Shown here piece after piece: positions 38,607 to 48,540 of a stretch of 64,000 nt of DNA. The stretch lies in NCBI RefSeq assembly GCF_002079055.1, contig NC_047502.1, positions 744,001-808,000 of the forward strand, in the 5' to 3' direction. The position numbers and the translations under genes are program-made. Below the pieces are notes generated by a model that saw only the letters and a program-made list of their open reading frames with translations, ran no database searches and was not told the origin of the DNA. Within the stretch, counting starts at the first letter, position 1. Every line of letters begins with the position of its first letter. Origin of the DNA: Saccharomyces paradoxus. Lineage: Eukaryota; Ascomycota; Saccharomycetes; Saccharomycetales; Saccharomycetaceae.

Positions 38607-39019
38607 ATTGTTGATATTGTCGCAAGTTTCCATTCCCTTTCCATTCTCTTAGAGGACACAAGGTGGCACCAGCTTCCAATTATGAAGGTATCGAGTATAT
38701 AGAAACAAGCATATAGAAATGAAATGTATCTTTTGTAGAATATCTAAGAAAAAGAAAAGTAGTAGACGTATTTCAGTCTTATTGGTACTTTTGGAAAGTT
38801 TTTCATCGTTACACATCTTTAGTTTAGCAATGGCATTCTCTTCCACAAAAGCATGTTAGATACGACGGAAAACGATTAAGGAGTTCCTTGACGAGAAAAC
38901 AACGTTAATATTTATTTCTCATTGGAACCGCGGCTGGATTGAAGAATTGTAACCCTGAAATGGAAACAAACAGGCTGAACCCGAAACGTGACGGAATCGC
39001 TTAAAGAAGTTACAGAACC
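38607..39019. other. Intergenic region downstream of RRP9
   Basis: RRP9 3' region and AT-rich spacer up to the delta LTR. No gene seen. Confidence 0.6.
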
Positions 39020-39352
39020 TGTTGTAATGAAATTCTAATATCATCTATTTAGTAGCACTCACGCTACTACTATAGTATCACATGCGGTGTAAGAGGATGG
39101 CATAAAGATTGAGAAACAGTCATCCAATCTAATGGGAGCAGAAATGCAAGGATTGATAATGTAATAGGATAATGAATGACAACATATAAAAAGAAAGAAG
39201 ATAAGGTAATAATACTCTGTAGAACTATCGAATCCCTTTTGTGGATTCCTATATCCTCGAGGAGAACTTCTAGTATATTCTATATACCTAATATTATAGC
39301 CTTTAGTAACAATGGAATCCCAACAATTATCTAATTATTCGCCCGATTCTCA
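39020..39352 (+). mobile_element. Whole solo delta LTR with perfect target duplication
   Basis: From TGTTGTAATG to ATTCTCA, 333 bases, with all delta landmarks. The direct repeat GAACC flanks it exactly (39015-39019 and 39353-39357). It lies 110 bases upstream of tRNA-Asn, a standard Ty1-type target. It looks whole and relatively recent, and is very similar to the LTRs at 3151 and 10428. Confidence 0.95.
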
Positions 39353-39462
39353 GAACCAATTTTTATCTCATTATCCACATTTTTGTCACAGGGTAGATCA
39401 ATATCGGAAAAATAACTTAGATGTGAAGTACAATTTCTGGATGAAAGATTGTCGTTATTTCT

Positions 39463-39536
39463 GACTCCATGGCCAAGTTGGTTAAGGCGTGCGACTGTTA
39501 ATCGCAAGATCGTGAGTTCAACCCTCACTGGGGTCG
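39463..39536 (+). tRNA. tN(GUU)P: tRNA-Asn(GUU)
   Basis: Acceptor GACTCCA with TGGGGTC and discriminator G, A box TGGCCAAGTTGGTTAAGGC, anticodon arm GCGACTGTTAATCGC with anticodon GTT, B box GAGTTCAACCCTC. 74 bases with no intron, followed by a T-run terminator (~39539-39546). A delta LTR lies just upstream. Confidence 0.97.
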
Positions 39537-39776
39537 TTTATTTTTTATTAATGCAGCGCTTTACTCAAAATGAGTTTAAAGCAACAAACACCAAGTGGTT
39601 TACATATTATTATGGTATATAAAGTACCAAATGATGAAATGAATTTGTTTTGTGTCTATGATAGAAATGCAGAATATAAATTTAAAAAGATGAATAATAA
39701 ATAAACAAAGGAAAAAGAATCTAGTATTGCGACACTTCCGTTCAATGTACTAGCCGTGAATTATGAAGAAATTCAT

Positions 39777-41246
39777 TCATGCTTCTTTTGCGTGATGTAG
39801 GTTATGATTACTTGTTTTTTCGTTTTGGCCACTTACTGTAGCTGATGACAACGAAGAGTTTTGGCTGTCCTCAGTAGGGTTTGTTTCAGAAGCAGAATTA
39901 GCGCCATTGCATGTAGTATGAAGGGCATCAGTATCTACCCCCCACTGGTAATAATCTCTTCTAACTTCCACGTAATCATAAGCGAATTCGCCTATTTGAT
40001 CTTCATCCAACCCTAATGCTTCGGCTTCCTCTGTGACTCTTAACTGGACACCCGGAATTTTGCCTAATACAAAGCAAATGATGGCTGTTACCACAGCACA
40101 GTAGCCCGCAGAAGCACCGATATAGGCAATTTGAATGTACATTTGTTTCCAGTTATGCGTTAACCAACCACCCTTATGTTTTGTAGTACCATCCATCCCA
40201 ATAACCCAATCAGCTGCAAATAGAGCGTTAAAAATTAATCCTACCACGCCAGCGATACCGTGTTCTGCTAATAAATCCAAGGAATCATCCACTTTCAAGT
40301 AATATTTTATTTTTGTTGCAAAATTACAAACAACACCTGCTATTATACCTTGGATCAAAGAACCATAAAGAGTAATACAACCGGAGCTAGGTGTGGCAGC
40401 AACTAAGCCACAGATAATGCCGGAGCATAACCCAACAGTGGACCATTTCTTTTCAGAACGATAATCTAACAAACACCACGTCATTCCACCCGTGGTGGCG
40501 CTGAGGCAGGTGTTCATGAACGCGTATACGGATCTCATATTTGGCGACAGTGAGCTTGCTGCATTGAACAGCAACCAACCAAACCACAGTATACAAGTTC
40601 CCAAAGTCACCATGGAAACGTTATGTGGTCTAAAGTTGATCAGGAGATTTTCTTTTCTTCTTCCTAGAAAATAAGAGTAAACAAAACCAGCCACAGCACT
40701 CAGGATTTCAATATTTCCACCGCCAGCCCAGTCTAATACCCCCCATTGGAAGGCCCACCCACCTGGTGCCCAAATCCAATAAGTGATAGGACAGTAAACC
40801 AAAGTCGCAAAAACAAAAAGAAAAACCATATGTGGAAAAAGCTTACCTCTTTCCGCGGTGGCACCCGCTATAATACTCAATGCGACACACATGAACATCA
40901 TTTGAAAAATGGCATAAATCAGTTCAGGATATGTAGAATCATCCGAAATTTTACCATAGACGTTTCTAAACCCAAATGAATCTAAGTTCCCGATGAATTT
41001 GTTATTCGTCGCAGTCTTAGAGAAAGCTAATGAATAGCCCCAAAAATACCATTGTAGCATACCGACTAAGGTAGCCATTATCACTACCCAAATTAAAGCC
41101 AGAGCAGACTTTCTTCTTGCCAAACCAGAATAAAGAAAGCCCAGCCCTGGTACCATAAAGAAAACTAGGGCGGCACCTAAGATCATAAAAGCGACTGTAG
41201 AACTATCATATGTCTCTGTCCATAGATGTCCGTCTCCTCGAGTCAT
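39777..41246 (-). CDS. MEP3: Low-affinity ammonium permease Mep3
   Basis: This 489-residue Amt/Mep/Rh-family transporter takes up ammonium at the plasma membrane. Eleven membrane segments can be traced between residues ~20 and 425, opening with FMILGAALVFFMVPGLGFLYSGL. The family signature (DWAGGGNIEILSAVAGFVYSY) and AEHGIAGVVGLIFNALFAADW, with the second pore His, are present. The C-terminal tail is cytosolic (EEAEALGLDEDQIGEFAYDY). Length equals S. cerevisiae Mep3. Five GATAAG cores upstream fit nitrogen catabolite control by Gln3/Gat1. Confidence 0.96.
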   Translation of the reverse strand: MTRGDGHLWTETYDSSTVAFMILGAALVFFMVPGLGFLYSGLARRKSALALIWVVIMATLVGMLQWYFWGYSLAFSKTATNNKFIGNLDSFGFRNVYGKISDDSTYPELIYAIFQMMFMCVALSIIAGATAERGKLFPHMVFLFVFATLVYCPITYWIWAPGGWAFQWGVLDWAGGGNIEILSAVAGFVYSYFLGRRKENLLINFRPHNVSMVTLGTCILWFGWLLFNAASSLSPNMRSVYAFMNTCLSATTGGMTWCLLDYRSEKKWSTVGLCSGIICGLVAATPSSGCITLYGSLIQGIIAGVVCNFATKIKYYLKVDDSLDLLAEHGIAGVVGLIFNALFAADWVIGMDGTTKHKGGWLTHNWKQMYIQIAYIGASAGYCAVVTAIICFVLGKIPGVQLRVTEEAEALGLDEDQIGEFAYDYVEVRRDYYQWGVDTDALHTTCNGANSASETNPTEDSQNSSLSSATVSGQNEKTSNHNLHHAKEA

Positions 41247-41932
41247 GTGAACTCTAAATCTATATGTTTCTATTGTATCTTCTAAAAAAAATGTCTTCGC
41301 CCTTTACAAATCAATTCCGAAAGTGATTGGACCCTTAACTAGCCTGCATTGATTGTAATAGACAATCAAAGAACCAAAGGAAAGAAGAAGCGACTGAAAG
41401 CAAGCGGCTATCAGATTCAAAAGCACAGAACCTTATTCTACAAGAGAGAAAAGGGAGAAGATATCTATCAAATTGATGCGATAAGATACGATAAGACAAG
41501 AAGAAGGAAAGTCCGTGCTGCATATCAGCATATCAAATCTGCTAAAAGATACAACTTTAACATTTATATATAACATCTAAAATATACCATCTGGTACCTT
41601 AGCTGAAAAGGGCCATAGCGTGGACAGCGAGGGAAAACCTCGAGATGAAAAGACCATTTTTGAAAAACTACAAAATAACTCGCCCGCCTTATCGCGGGCA
41701 AACCAGCTGCGAGAGATAAGGATTTGGCGTTTTGATAAGGTGGAGATGTTTCTCCGCCGCGCGGCACTTTTCGCCGGAACCGGAATTGGCTATAGGGAGG
41801 TCGAGAAAGTGTCAGTAAATAGTGGAGTGACAGAAACGGACTGTCTTCTCTTTTTTTTCTTGTTTGTTCCATCTAAATGCAATACATACTCCTAAATACG
41901 TATATATGCATGCATGCTTTTGCACAGTTTTT
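41247..41932. promoter_or_regulatory. MEP3 upstream region with five GATAAG sites
   Basis: GATAAG occurs at 41480-41485, 41490-41495, 41713-41718 and 41732-41737, and as CTTATC at 41688-41693, i.e. within ~235-490 bases of the MEP3 start. GATAAG clusters are the sites of the Gln3/Gat1 activators and Dal80/Gzf3 repressors. The rest of the gap up to the LOA1 stop holds no supported gene. Confidence 0.85.
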
Positions 41933-42835
41933 CTAGTTTCTCTTTTTACGTTGATCGCTGGTATATTCCTTCACAAAATTCCTTTTGGATTCAACGTCTA
42001 ATTTCCGTGAGACAAGTTTATATTTGTCGCCACCGTTTAGTGCAACACGCAATTCCTCTAAATTATCTGAGAGTACTTGTGGCTCGTTGATCTTGCATTT
42101 AACATGGACGCCCTTGCTCAAAAATCTCGATAAATATTCCATGTTGGAGATGGGCAATGTGGTGATGGCAGTTTTATTAGTTTTGATTTGGATGGTCTGC
42201 AGTTCAAATTTTTTACTTTTAACCATTATGGGGTTCATTGTAGCCACTGAAGGGTCTATGAATTGCTCGAGTTTTCTTCCGGTTATATTGAACGGTAAAA
42301 CGCTTTTACCATTACATGAGGTACCCTCGGCAAACATAAAATTTACGGTATTGCCCAATTGGGATAGCTCTGCTACCTCGTACCCATACAGCTTGATATC
42401 CAACCCACCGGAGAGAATGAATTTAATGAACTCTGTTATGGAAACTTTGTATACAATGTCGTTGGATGGCACCAACAACGAAACAGGTCCCTGAGCCAAT
42501 AACACTACTGAAAAGGCATCCAAAGGTGAGGTGCAATTGCAAATATAAAGCTTGCCCTTCTGTGGGTAATGCTTGGATTTCTTCATGTCACGTTTCTTGA
42601 TTCCTTGCACCGTAATTTCTTCCTTCCAATTAAATAAAAACTTCAGTATTAGACCCAGTAAGTTGTTCTGGCCAGTTAGAAGGTATATCAAAATCAATGG
42701 TAGCATTATAATGGTCTTCACTCCCAGGATACTCAACAAACACGCTGTCATCACCCTACTGGGTTTTCTGATCGTGTTTGGTAAAAATGGAGCTATTCCC
42801 GTACCATTGTCTCGCCAATTGGTGTACTTTTCCAT
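41933..42835 (-). CDS. LOA1: Lysophosphatidic acid acyltransferase Loa1 (Vps66)
   Basis: This 300-residue protein acylates lysophosphatidic acid on ER and lipid droplets and supports droplet formation. A membrane segment (about 31-52, LLSILGVKTIIMLPLILIYLL) is followed by the acyltransferase core. The block CNCTSPLDAF occupies the place of the usual His-x4-Asp motif, with Asn in place of His, and FAEGTSCNGK matches the EGT substrate motif. The tail is Lys-rich. Length equals S. cerevisiae Loa1. It is divergent from TAZ1, another acyltransferase of the same fold. Confidence 0.93.
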   Translation of the reverse strand: MEKYTNWRDNGTGIAPFLPNTIRKPSRVMTACLLSILGVKTIIMLPLILIYLLTGQNNLLGLILKFLFNWKEEITVQGIKKRDMKKSKHYPQKGKLYICNCTSPLDAFSVVLLAQGPVSLLVPSNDIVYKVSITEFIKFILSGGLDIKLYGYEVAELSQLGNTVNFMFAEGTSCNGKSVLPFNITGRKLEQFIDPSVATMNPIMVKSKKFELQTIQIKTNKTAITTLPISNMEYLSRFLSKGVHVKCKINEPQVLSDNLEELRVALNGGDKYKLVSRKLDVESKRNFVKEYTSDQRKKRN

Positions 42836-43175
42836 ATCTTCCCGTCTATCTTGTCACCTTCTAGGAGCTGCTTCTTCCACGCTAAGACCTCCCAATATTC
42901 TTATCATGTTTTTTTCGTCATACTGGGAAAAGCCTTCACGTTTTTCTTTTTTTCTTGAGATAGCTTTTTTCCTCTGCGCTCACTCAGACCGAGGTATCGG
43001 ACCTCAAATATAGCGTCTTGTTTGTAAAATAACTTAAGGATGGAGAAAACAAGCATACATATATGCCAAGTAATTCTAGCAACAAATCATTTACCAAGGA
43101 CCTCATCCTCTGAAAACATTTTCTTCTTAATAAGATCGTTCATTTTTCAAAAAAAAAGTAAATTTTTTCCGTCAA
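42836..43175. other. Divergent promoter between LOA1 and TAZ1
   Basis: About 340 bases shared between two acyltransferase genes of lipid metabolism. Poly(T)/poly(A) tracts are visible, but no defined site such as an inositol-response ICRE is clear. Confidence 0.5.
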
Positions 43176-44324
43176 ATGTCTTTTAGAGATGTCCTAGAGA
43201 GAGGAGATGAATTTTTAGAAGCCTATCCAAGAAGAAACCCCCTTTGGAGATTTCTTTCATATAGCACATCGTTACTAACCTTTGGTGTGTCAAAACTACT
43301 TCTATTCACGTGCTATAATGTCAAACTGAATGGTTGTGAAAAATTAGAAGCCGCGTTGGAATGCTCCAAGACTGAAAATAGAGGCCTTATGACGGTGATG
43401 AACCATATGAGTATGGTTGATGATCCGTTAGTTTGGGCAACACTGCCGTATAAGTTATTTACGTCTCTAGACAACATAAGGTGGTCTTTGGGTGCACATA
43501 ATATCTGTTTTCAAAATAAATTTCTGGCCAACTTTTTCTCACTTGGCCAAGTTCTTTCCACAGAAAGGTTTGGTGTAGGTCCATTTCAAGGTTCTATAGA
43601 TGCTTCAATAAGGTTGTTAAGTCCTGACGACACTTTAGACTTAGAATGGACTCCTCATTCGGAGGGCCCTCGTTCGCTGAAGAAAATAAGAGAAACCTAC
43701 TCCCCGCCAATAATAAGGTCGAAGCCATCTTGGGTTCACGTCTATCCAGAAGGATTTGTACTGCAATTATATCCGCCTTTTGAAAATTCGATGAGGTATT
43801 TCAAGTGGGGTATCACCAGGATGATCCTAGAAGCAACAAAGCCGCCCATTATAGTACCAATATTTGCTACCGGGTTTGAAAAAATAGCTTCCGAAGCAGC
43901 CACAGATTCAATGTTTAGACAAATTCTGCCAAGAAACTTTGGCTCTGAAGTAAATGTTACCATAGGAGATCCTTTGAATGACGATTTAATCGGCAGGTAC
44001 AGAAAAGAATGGAAGCACTTGGTTGAAAAGTATTACGATCCCAAAAATCCTAACGACCTCTCTGACGAATTGAAATATGGCGAAGAGGCGCAAAATTTAA
44101 GAAGCAGATTAGCCGCTGAACTGAGATCCCATGTCGCTGAAATTAGAAATGAAGTTCGCAAATTACCACGCGAAGACCCTAGGTTCAAATCCCCCTCATG
44201 GTGGAAGCGATTCAACACCACAGAAGGTAAATCCGACCCAGATGTTAAAGTCATTGGTGAAAATTGGGCAATAAGGAGAATGCAAAAATTTTTGCCTTCA
44301 GAACCAAAGCGTAAGGATGATTAA
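43176..44324 (+). CDS. TAZ1: Tafazzin, monolysocardiolipin transacylase
   Basis: This 382-residue mitochondrial protein (one more than I recall for S. cerevisiae) remodels cardiolipin on membranes facing the intermembrane space. The acyltransferase motif His-x4-Asp is NHMSMVDDP (His77, Asp82). A second motif VHVYPEGFVLQ lies near 187, and PIIVPIFATGFEK near 227. A hydrophobic stretch near 30-48 would be the membrane anchor. The C-terminal ~80 residues are charged. Confidence 0.97.
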   Translation: MSFRDVLERGDEFLEAYPRRNPLWRFLSYSTSLLTFGVSKLLLFTCYNVKLNGCEKLEAALECSKTENRGLMTVMNHMSMVDDPLVWATLPYKLFTSLDNIRWSLGAHNICFQNKFLANFFSLGQVLSTERFGVGPFQGSIDASIRLLSPDDTLDLEWTPHSEGPRSLKKIRETYSPPIIRSKPSWVHVYPEGFVLQLYPPFENSMRYFKWGITRMILEATKPPIIVPIFATGFEKIASEAATDSMFRQILPRNFGSEVNVTIGDPLNDDLIGRYRKEWKHLVEKYYDPKNPNDLSDELKYGEEAQNLRSRLAAELRSHVAEIRNEVRKLPREDPRFKSPSWWKRFNTTEGKSDPDVKVIGENWAIRRMQKFLPSEPKRKDD

Positions 44325-44516
44325 AACGCAAGTAATTAAATTTGCGTAAATACTAGCATATAAGAAATCTTTTTTACATAACAAATATTCATTACTTACT
44401 TTGCTTTTTAACTATGCGCATTTAAAATGAGTTCTATATGTGTTATAGTTACACATGGTGAATATATGAACAGTCTCCATCATTTGCCAATAGAGTACGG
44501 AAAAAGACTCCTGACG

Positions 44517-46706
44517 TCACTTTCTACATACCATTCTGGTTGAATTCACTTTAGATGCAAATCTTAATGAATTTAAAGTTTCATTGATATGAGAGGAACT
44601 TGGTGAAATGTTGACAAACATCAACGTTTTCGAGTCCCCAGTTAGTGAATATTGTAGTAGGTACGTCAGTTTTGAGTTTCTGAATGGTATATGTCTTTTA
44701 GTACTATCAGGTTGACCTAATGCATGAATAACGTCACCTAAGCAACTTAAAGATTTGTTAATATTTTGAGTTTCTCTTAATCGATCGCCCACAACTTGAG
44801 AGATATTTATTCTTTCGGAACCGGCCAAATCAACAAGATTTAGTGTACCATATGACTGCGCTCCAGTTTTTGTGTTTGATCCTGACAAATGAATTATGAA
44901 AATACTGTGTGAACGGGAAGAATGCTCGTTTGATGCTGTGCTAGCAGTGGACCTTAATTTATTTGCCCTTTTCAGTATCATGTCAACCATTTCTTCCGAT
45001 TCAAGCTTGCAACTCGTAACATTCGTTATCATGGTAGTTTTAGTTTCCTGATCGTGGCGTATTTCATGCTTTAAGCCAGTGTTTGTGTCTTCTTTATTAT
45101 TACTGTCATTTCTCAATAGGTCTATAATATTCTCATTATAGATCTCAATGAACTCGCAGTCAACTTTATAATCCCACCCTTTCGTTTTTAACTTATTGAT
45201 CCAGTTGAATATATGAGATATTGTGGATGGAATGATGCCGTCTCTTGGATTTAGCATAGTGAAAGTTTTCCCAGATCCTGTTTGCCCATATGCAAAGATA
45301 CAAACATTATATCCATCTAAAGAACTCTGTACTAATTGGCCAACTTCTTTAAAAACATCTGCATTCGTGTCCTGTTGATCAAATATTTTATCGAATTTGA
45401 ATTCATGCACTTGCGCTGTATTTTGTATTTTCGTGACTTCCATAGATTGAATACCACGGTTGTCATCAAATTCATTAACATTAATAAGGCTAGTATCAGA
45501 GTCTTCCAAAGTTTCTAGAGCCGGACGAATCCTACAATAAACTCGTATATTTCCTCTTAATTCTTGTAATTCATTATGCAGTGTACGTCTAACCGTTTCC
45601 TCTTTAATTAGAATCTCGTTCAACTCCTTCATACCTAGTTCGGTGTCTTTTATGTATTCCTCCAACTCTTTGATCCTCTCCAAAGTTTTTAGGTTAGTCT
45701 TCTCTTTTGAAGCCACCTCATCTTTAAGCTTTGTAGTTTCTTCCTCCTTTTCTTTAACTTTTACTTTAATAGCTTCATACGCATTACGCTTCTCTGTTAA
45801 GAGCTTCTTTTTTTCTGTCAATTTGGGTTTCAACACATTTTCGATCTCCTTTTTCATGTTTTCGATGTCCTGAATATGTTTATTATTCAGCTCCATATTG
45901 TTTTTCCATTGGGTTTGGTACTCTGTAAGCCATTCTTCTTTTTCAAGCCTTTGCTTTTGTTCAACATCACTCAACATTTCCTGTAAAGTAGAAGGATTCA
46001 TAGTGATTTTGTTTCTTACCTCTTCTATTTTATCTAAAAGCGACGCTCTTTCATTTTCAAATTGTTTAATCTTCATAAATTTCAATTTCTCAATTTTTGT
46101 TTTGTATTCATTTTCCATTTGTTTCAGGTCTTTTTTATTCGATGCTGCTAGCTGTTTTAAATGTATTTCGTGGCCTTCATTCATAAACTGCTTCTTTGAC
46201 AAAAATTCTTCTTTAATGGAGATGAGTTCATTGTTCTTCAAATTCAGTTGCTGTTCAATTTTTATCTTTTCTTCACGAAGGGTTTCAAACTTGAGATTAA
46301 CGGCGTTGATTTTCTCTTTTGTTTCTGTTAGTTCGTCTTTCAGTAAATCTAGCGTTGCCTTTTTTTCAAATAAGATTGCTTGTGTTCTATTGAGTTCATT
46401 GACATTTTCCTTATAAAAGGAAGTCACACCAGAATTGCTTTTCTGATTTCCGTAAACCAAATTTGCCGAGCCTTTATAATTTCTCAAGAGTTCACGATTG
46501 GGTGAAATGGATATGCGACTCTGACTAGCCAATGAGTGTCTGTGGACATCCGTCTGTTGCGGTTTCAGAAGAGTGTGTTTAGGTGGTGGAGTTGTCGTAT
46601 TCCTTCTCTTGTAGCCCTTCAGAGCCATAACATCATTTTTCGGCGACGGTGTAGAGGGATGTTGCGTAGGTCTATTTTTTGTAGGAGTACGAGGAAGAGA
46701 TTCCAT
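44517..46706 (-). CDS. KAR3: Kar3, minus-end-directed kinesin-14
   Basis: This 729-residue C-terminal motor protein works with Cik1 or Vik1 in karyogamy and spindle function. The N terminus (1-~100) is basic and Ser/Thr-Pro rich. A long coiled coil spans ~105-375. The motor domain (about 386-725) has the neck ELRGNIRVYCRIRP, P-loop GQTGSGKT (474-481), switch I NEHSSRSHS and switch II LVDLAGSER. Length equals S. cerevisiae Kar3. Confidence 0.98.
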   Translation of the reverse strand: MESLPRTPTKNRPTQHPSTPSPKNDVMALKGYKRRNTTTPPPKHTLLKPQQTDVHRHSLASQSRISISPNRELLRNYKGSANLVYGNQKSNSGVTSFYKENVNELNRTQAILFEKKATLDLLKDELTETKEKINAVNLKFETLREEKIKIEQQLNLKNNELISIKEEFLSKKQFMNEGHEIHLKQLAASNKKDLKQMENEYKTKIEKLKFMKIKQFENERASLLDKIEEVRNKITMNPSTLQEMLSDVEQKQRLEKEEWLTEYQTQWKNNMELNNKHIQDIENMKKEIENVLKPKLTEKKKLLTEKRNAYEAIKVKVKEKEEETTKLKDEVASKEKTNLKTLERIKELEEYIKDTELGMKELNEILIKEETVRRTLHNELQELRGNIRVYCRIRPALETLEDSDTSLINVNEFDDNRGIQSMEVTKIQNTAQVHEFKFDKIFDQQDTNADVFKEVGQLVQSSLDGYNVCIFAYGQTGSGKTFTMLNPRDGIIPSTISHIFNWINKLKTKGWDYKVDCEFIEIYNENIIDLLRNDSNNKEDTNTGLKHEIRHDQETKTTMITNVTSCKLESEEMVDMILKRANKLRSTASTASNEHSSRSHSIFIIHLSGSNTKTGAQSYGTLNLVDLAGSERINISQVVGDRLRETQNINKSLSCLGDVIHALGQPDSTKRHIPFRNSKLTYLLQYSLTGDSKTLMFVNISPSSSHINETLNSLRFASKVNSTRMVCRK

Positions 46707-47113
46707 AGCTTAGTAGTTGCTGGAACTTCTCTTAGTTCTTTTATTTCAAAATCTACCTTTTTTTTGAACAAGGACTATGGATAGTTAATATGGTATATTA
46801 AAATAAAATAATTGAGACACAAAGAACAAAAAAATGGATAGGTTTAATCCCTATATAGTTGTTCGATAGTCTCTTTGGTTAGCTGTAACACTCGTCATTA
46901 CATTCCGATTCGAGGTGCATCAAATGGTAAACAATGTTTGTTTTGGTTTTGTTTGAGATTCATTTTGGTGTATCTCCGTTACCCTCTGAATGGAAAATTT
47001 TGAAAGAAAAAAAATCTAAGAATCGATGCCCAAAAAACATAATGAGATGTAATAAACAGATGCTATAGATAAAGCGGTATAAAAGCTGAATAAAGGTCAG
47101 TACATAATTGATA
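46707..47113. other. Divergent promoter between KAR3 and RRP15
   Basis: A GAAAATTTTGAAA stretch at ~46991 resembles the RRPE element used by ribosome-biogenesis genes such as RRP15. No pheromone response element for KAR3 is evident in this interval. Confidence 0.4.
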
Positions 47114-47857
47114 ATGGGCTCTAAGCACACAGTAGACACTAAGAATAAGAAAAGAACCAAAAAGGACGCAGATGTCGGGCGTGAGAAAAAGGGTGGCAGC
47201 AGCTTAGAATTGAATAATAACCTGGAAAAAGAGTCAGTGTCGGCAGAGGAGGAGGTGGAACAAGACGAGCAAAATAGCTCTAGTGATGAATCATCCGAAA
47301 TTATAGAAAACGAACAAAGTGATACTGAAGGGGAAGAGGAAGAAGACGATGACTTTCCAAGAAAGAAAAAATCTAAGAACAGCAAACATGATGATGGTTC
47401 TGCTGGATTTTCTACTGCAGTTAATGCTATTCTGTCATCGCATTTGAAAGCATACGACAGGAAAGACCCTATCATGGCTAGAAACAAAAAGGTGCTGAAA
47501 CAAAGTGAATCAGAAAAGCTAGAGTACAAGGCTAGAAAGGCACTATTGGCAGAAAAAAAAAAGTTATTGGGCAAAGCCAGGAAGCGGGATATTATTCCAA
47601 TTTCTTCTGGAGAAGATAGGTCAGGAAATATTAGAAAGGTGCTTGAGAGAGAGACAGTGCTTAGAAAGATCGCTCAAAAGGGTGCCGTGAAATTATTTAA
47701 TGCAATTTTAGCAACTCAAGTAAAGACAGAAAAAGAAGTAACCGAAAATTTAAGCGGAATCAAGAATAAAGAAGAAAAGAAAGAATTGATCACCGAAGTT
47801 TCCAAAGAAAAATTTTTGGATTTGGTTAAAGCTGCCGCAGGAAGCGACAATGAATAA
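47114..47857 (+). CDS. RRP15: Rrp15, 60S ribosome-biogenesis factor
   Basis: This 247-residue nucleolar protein takes part in pre-60S assembly and 27S pre-rRNA processing. The start is the ATG at 47114 ([13 protein letters not shown]). The first half is highly charged and acidic ([16 protein letters not shown]). The conserved half begins near 100 ([14 protein letters not shown]) and includes [19 protein letters not shown]. It is a little shorter than the 250 residues I recall for S. cerevisiae and clearly diverged in its N-terminal half. Confidence 0.96.
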   Translation: MGSKHTVDTKNKKRTKKDADVGREKKGGSSLELNNNLEKESVSAEEEVEQDEQNSSSDESSEIIENEQSDTEGEEEEDDDFPRKKKSKNSKHDDGSAGFSTAVNAILSSHLKAYDRKDPIMARNKKVLKQSESEKLEYKARKALLAEKKKLLGKARKRDIIPISSGEDRSGNIRKVLERETVLRKIAQKGAVKLFNAILATQVKTEKEVTENLSGIKNKEEKKELITEVSKEKFLDLVKAAAGSDNE

Positions 47858-48319
47858 TCAACATATTCATGTCAAAAAAGAAAAGAAATAATTAGAGAAA
47901 GAAATAAAAACTGTATATTATTTAGTTTATGTTAAGCGAGAAAGGAATGCCATATTTTCCCTCCTCCCTGCAAGTGAAATTCGTCTGCATTCTATATCAT
48001 CACATAGATTCATATCAATTGCAAAACTTTTTGGAGCCATCGATCCTGAATTGTTTTTGGCAAAAAAACCAAGTGTTAAATTTATGCCCTTATCTATATA
48101 TGGAAAATATTGGTACATTTCAAGGAAATATAAAAAATGGTTTGGTAGTGTACTTGTTCACTTCCTCCAAAATATGGCAATTTTCTTCAGCTCTTCATCA
48201 AATTATAATTGAACTACATCGAAGGAAATTAAGGTTTGATTCATTTTCATACATCGTATAATAAGAGATTTCAGAAATATGAAATATTTTTTGATTTAAA
48301 AATTCATCAACCCTAAAGT
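47858..48319. other. Intergenic region between RRP15 and tRNA-Ile, with an unassigned 110-codon frame
   Basis: RRP15 3' region. An ATG-initiated frame of 110 codons (47929-48261, plus strand) lies here. I know no counterpart, and its composition looks like translated AT-rich intergenic DNA, so I do not call it a gene. Confidence 0.5.
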
Positions 48320-48393
48320 GGTCTCTTGGCCCAGTTGGTTAAGGCACCGTGCTAATAACGCGGGGATCAGCGGTTCGATCCCGCTAGAGACCA
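48320..48393 (+). tRNA. tI(AAU)P: tRNA-Ile(AAU)
   Basis: Acceptor GGTCTCT with AGAGACC and discriminator A, A box TGGCCCAGTTGGTTAAGGC, anticodon loop CTAATAA with anticodon AAT, B box GGTTCGATCCC. 74 bases with no intron, followed by a T-run. Confidence 0.97.
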
Positions 48394-48540
48394 TTTTCTT
48401 TTTATTTTACTTTGCCAGCAAACTGACACAATGATAAACTGTTTTCTATTTTTTACTTTTCAAACAAGGGCAATCTATGACTCTGTTGATACAAATGTAT
48501 ATATACACACTTTTAAAAATTTCGTGATTTGTCTTCGCTT

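Noticed and set aside
41985-42494. 169-codon plus-strand frame opposite LOA1
   Set aside because: Fully overlaps the well-supported LOA1 gene on the other strand, no family resemblance.
45898-46416. 172-codon plus-strand frame opposite KAR3
   Set aside because: Phe/Ser-rich mirror of the coiled coil of Kar3; not a gene.
46960-47574. 204-codon minus-strand frame opposite RRP15
   Set aside because: Antisense of a charged, Lys/Glu-rich gene; equivalent of dubious YPR142C.
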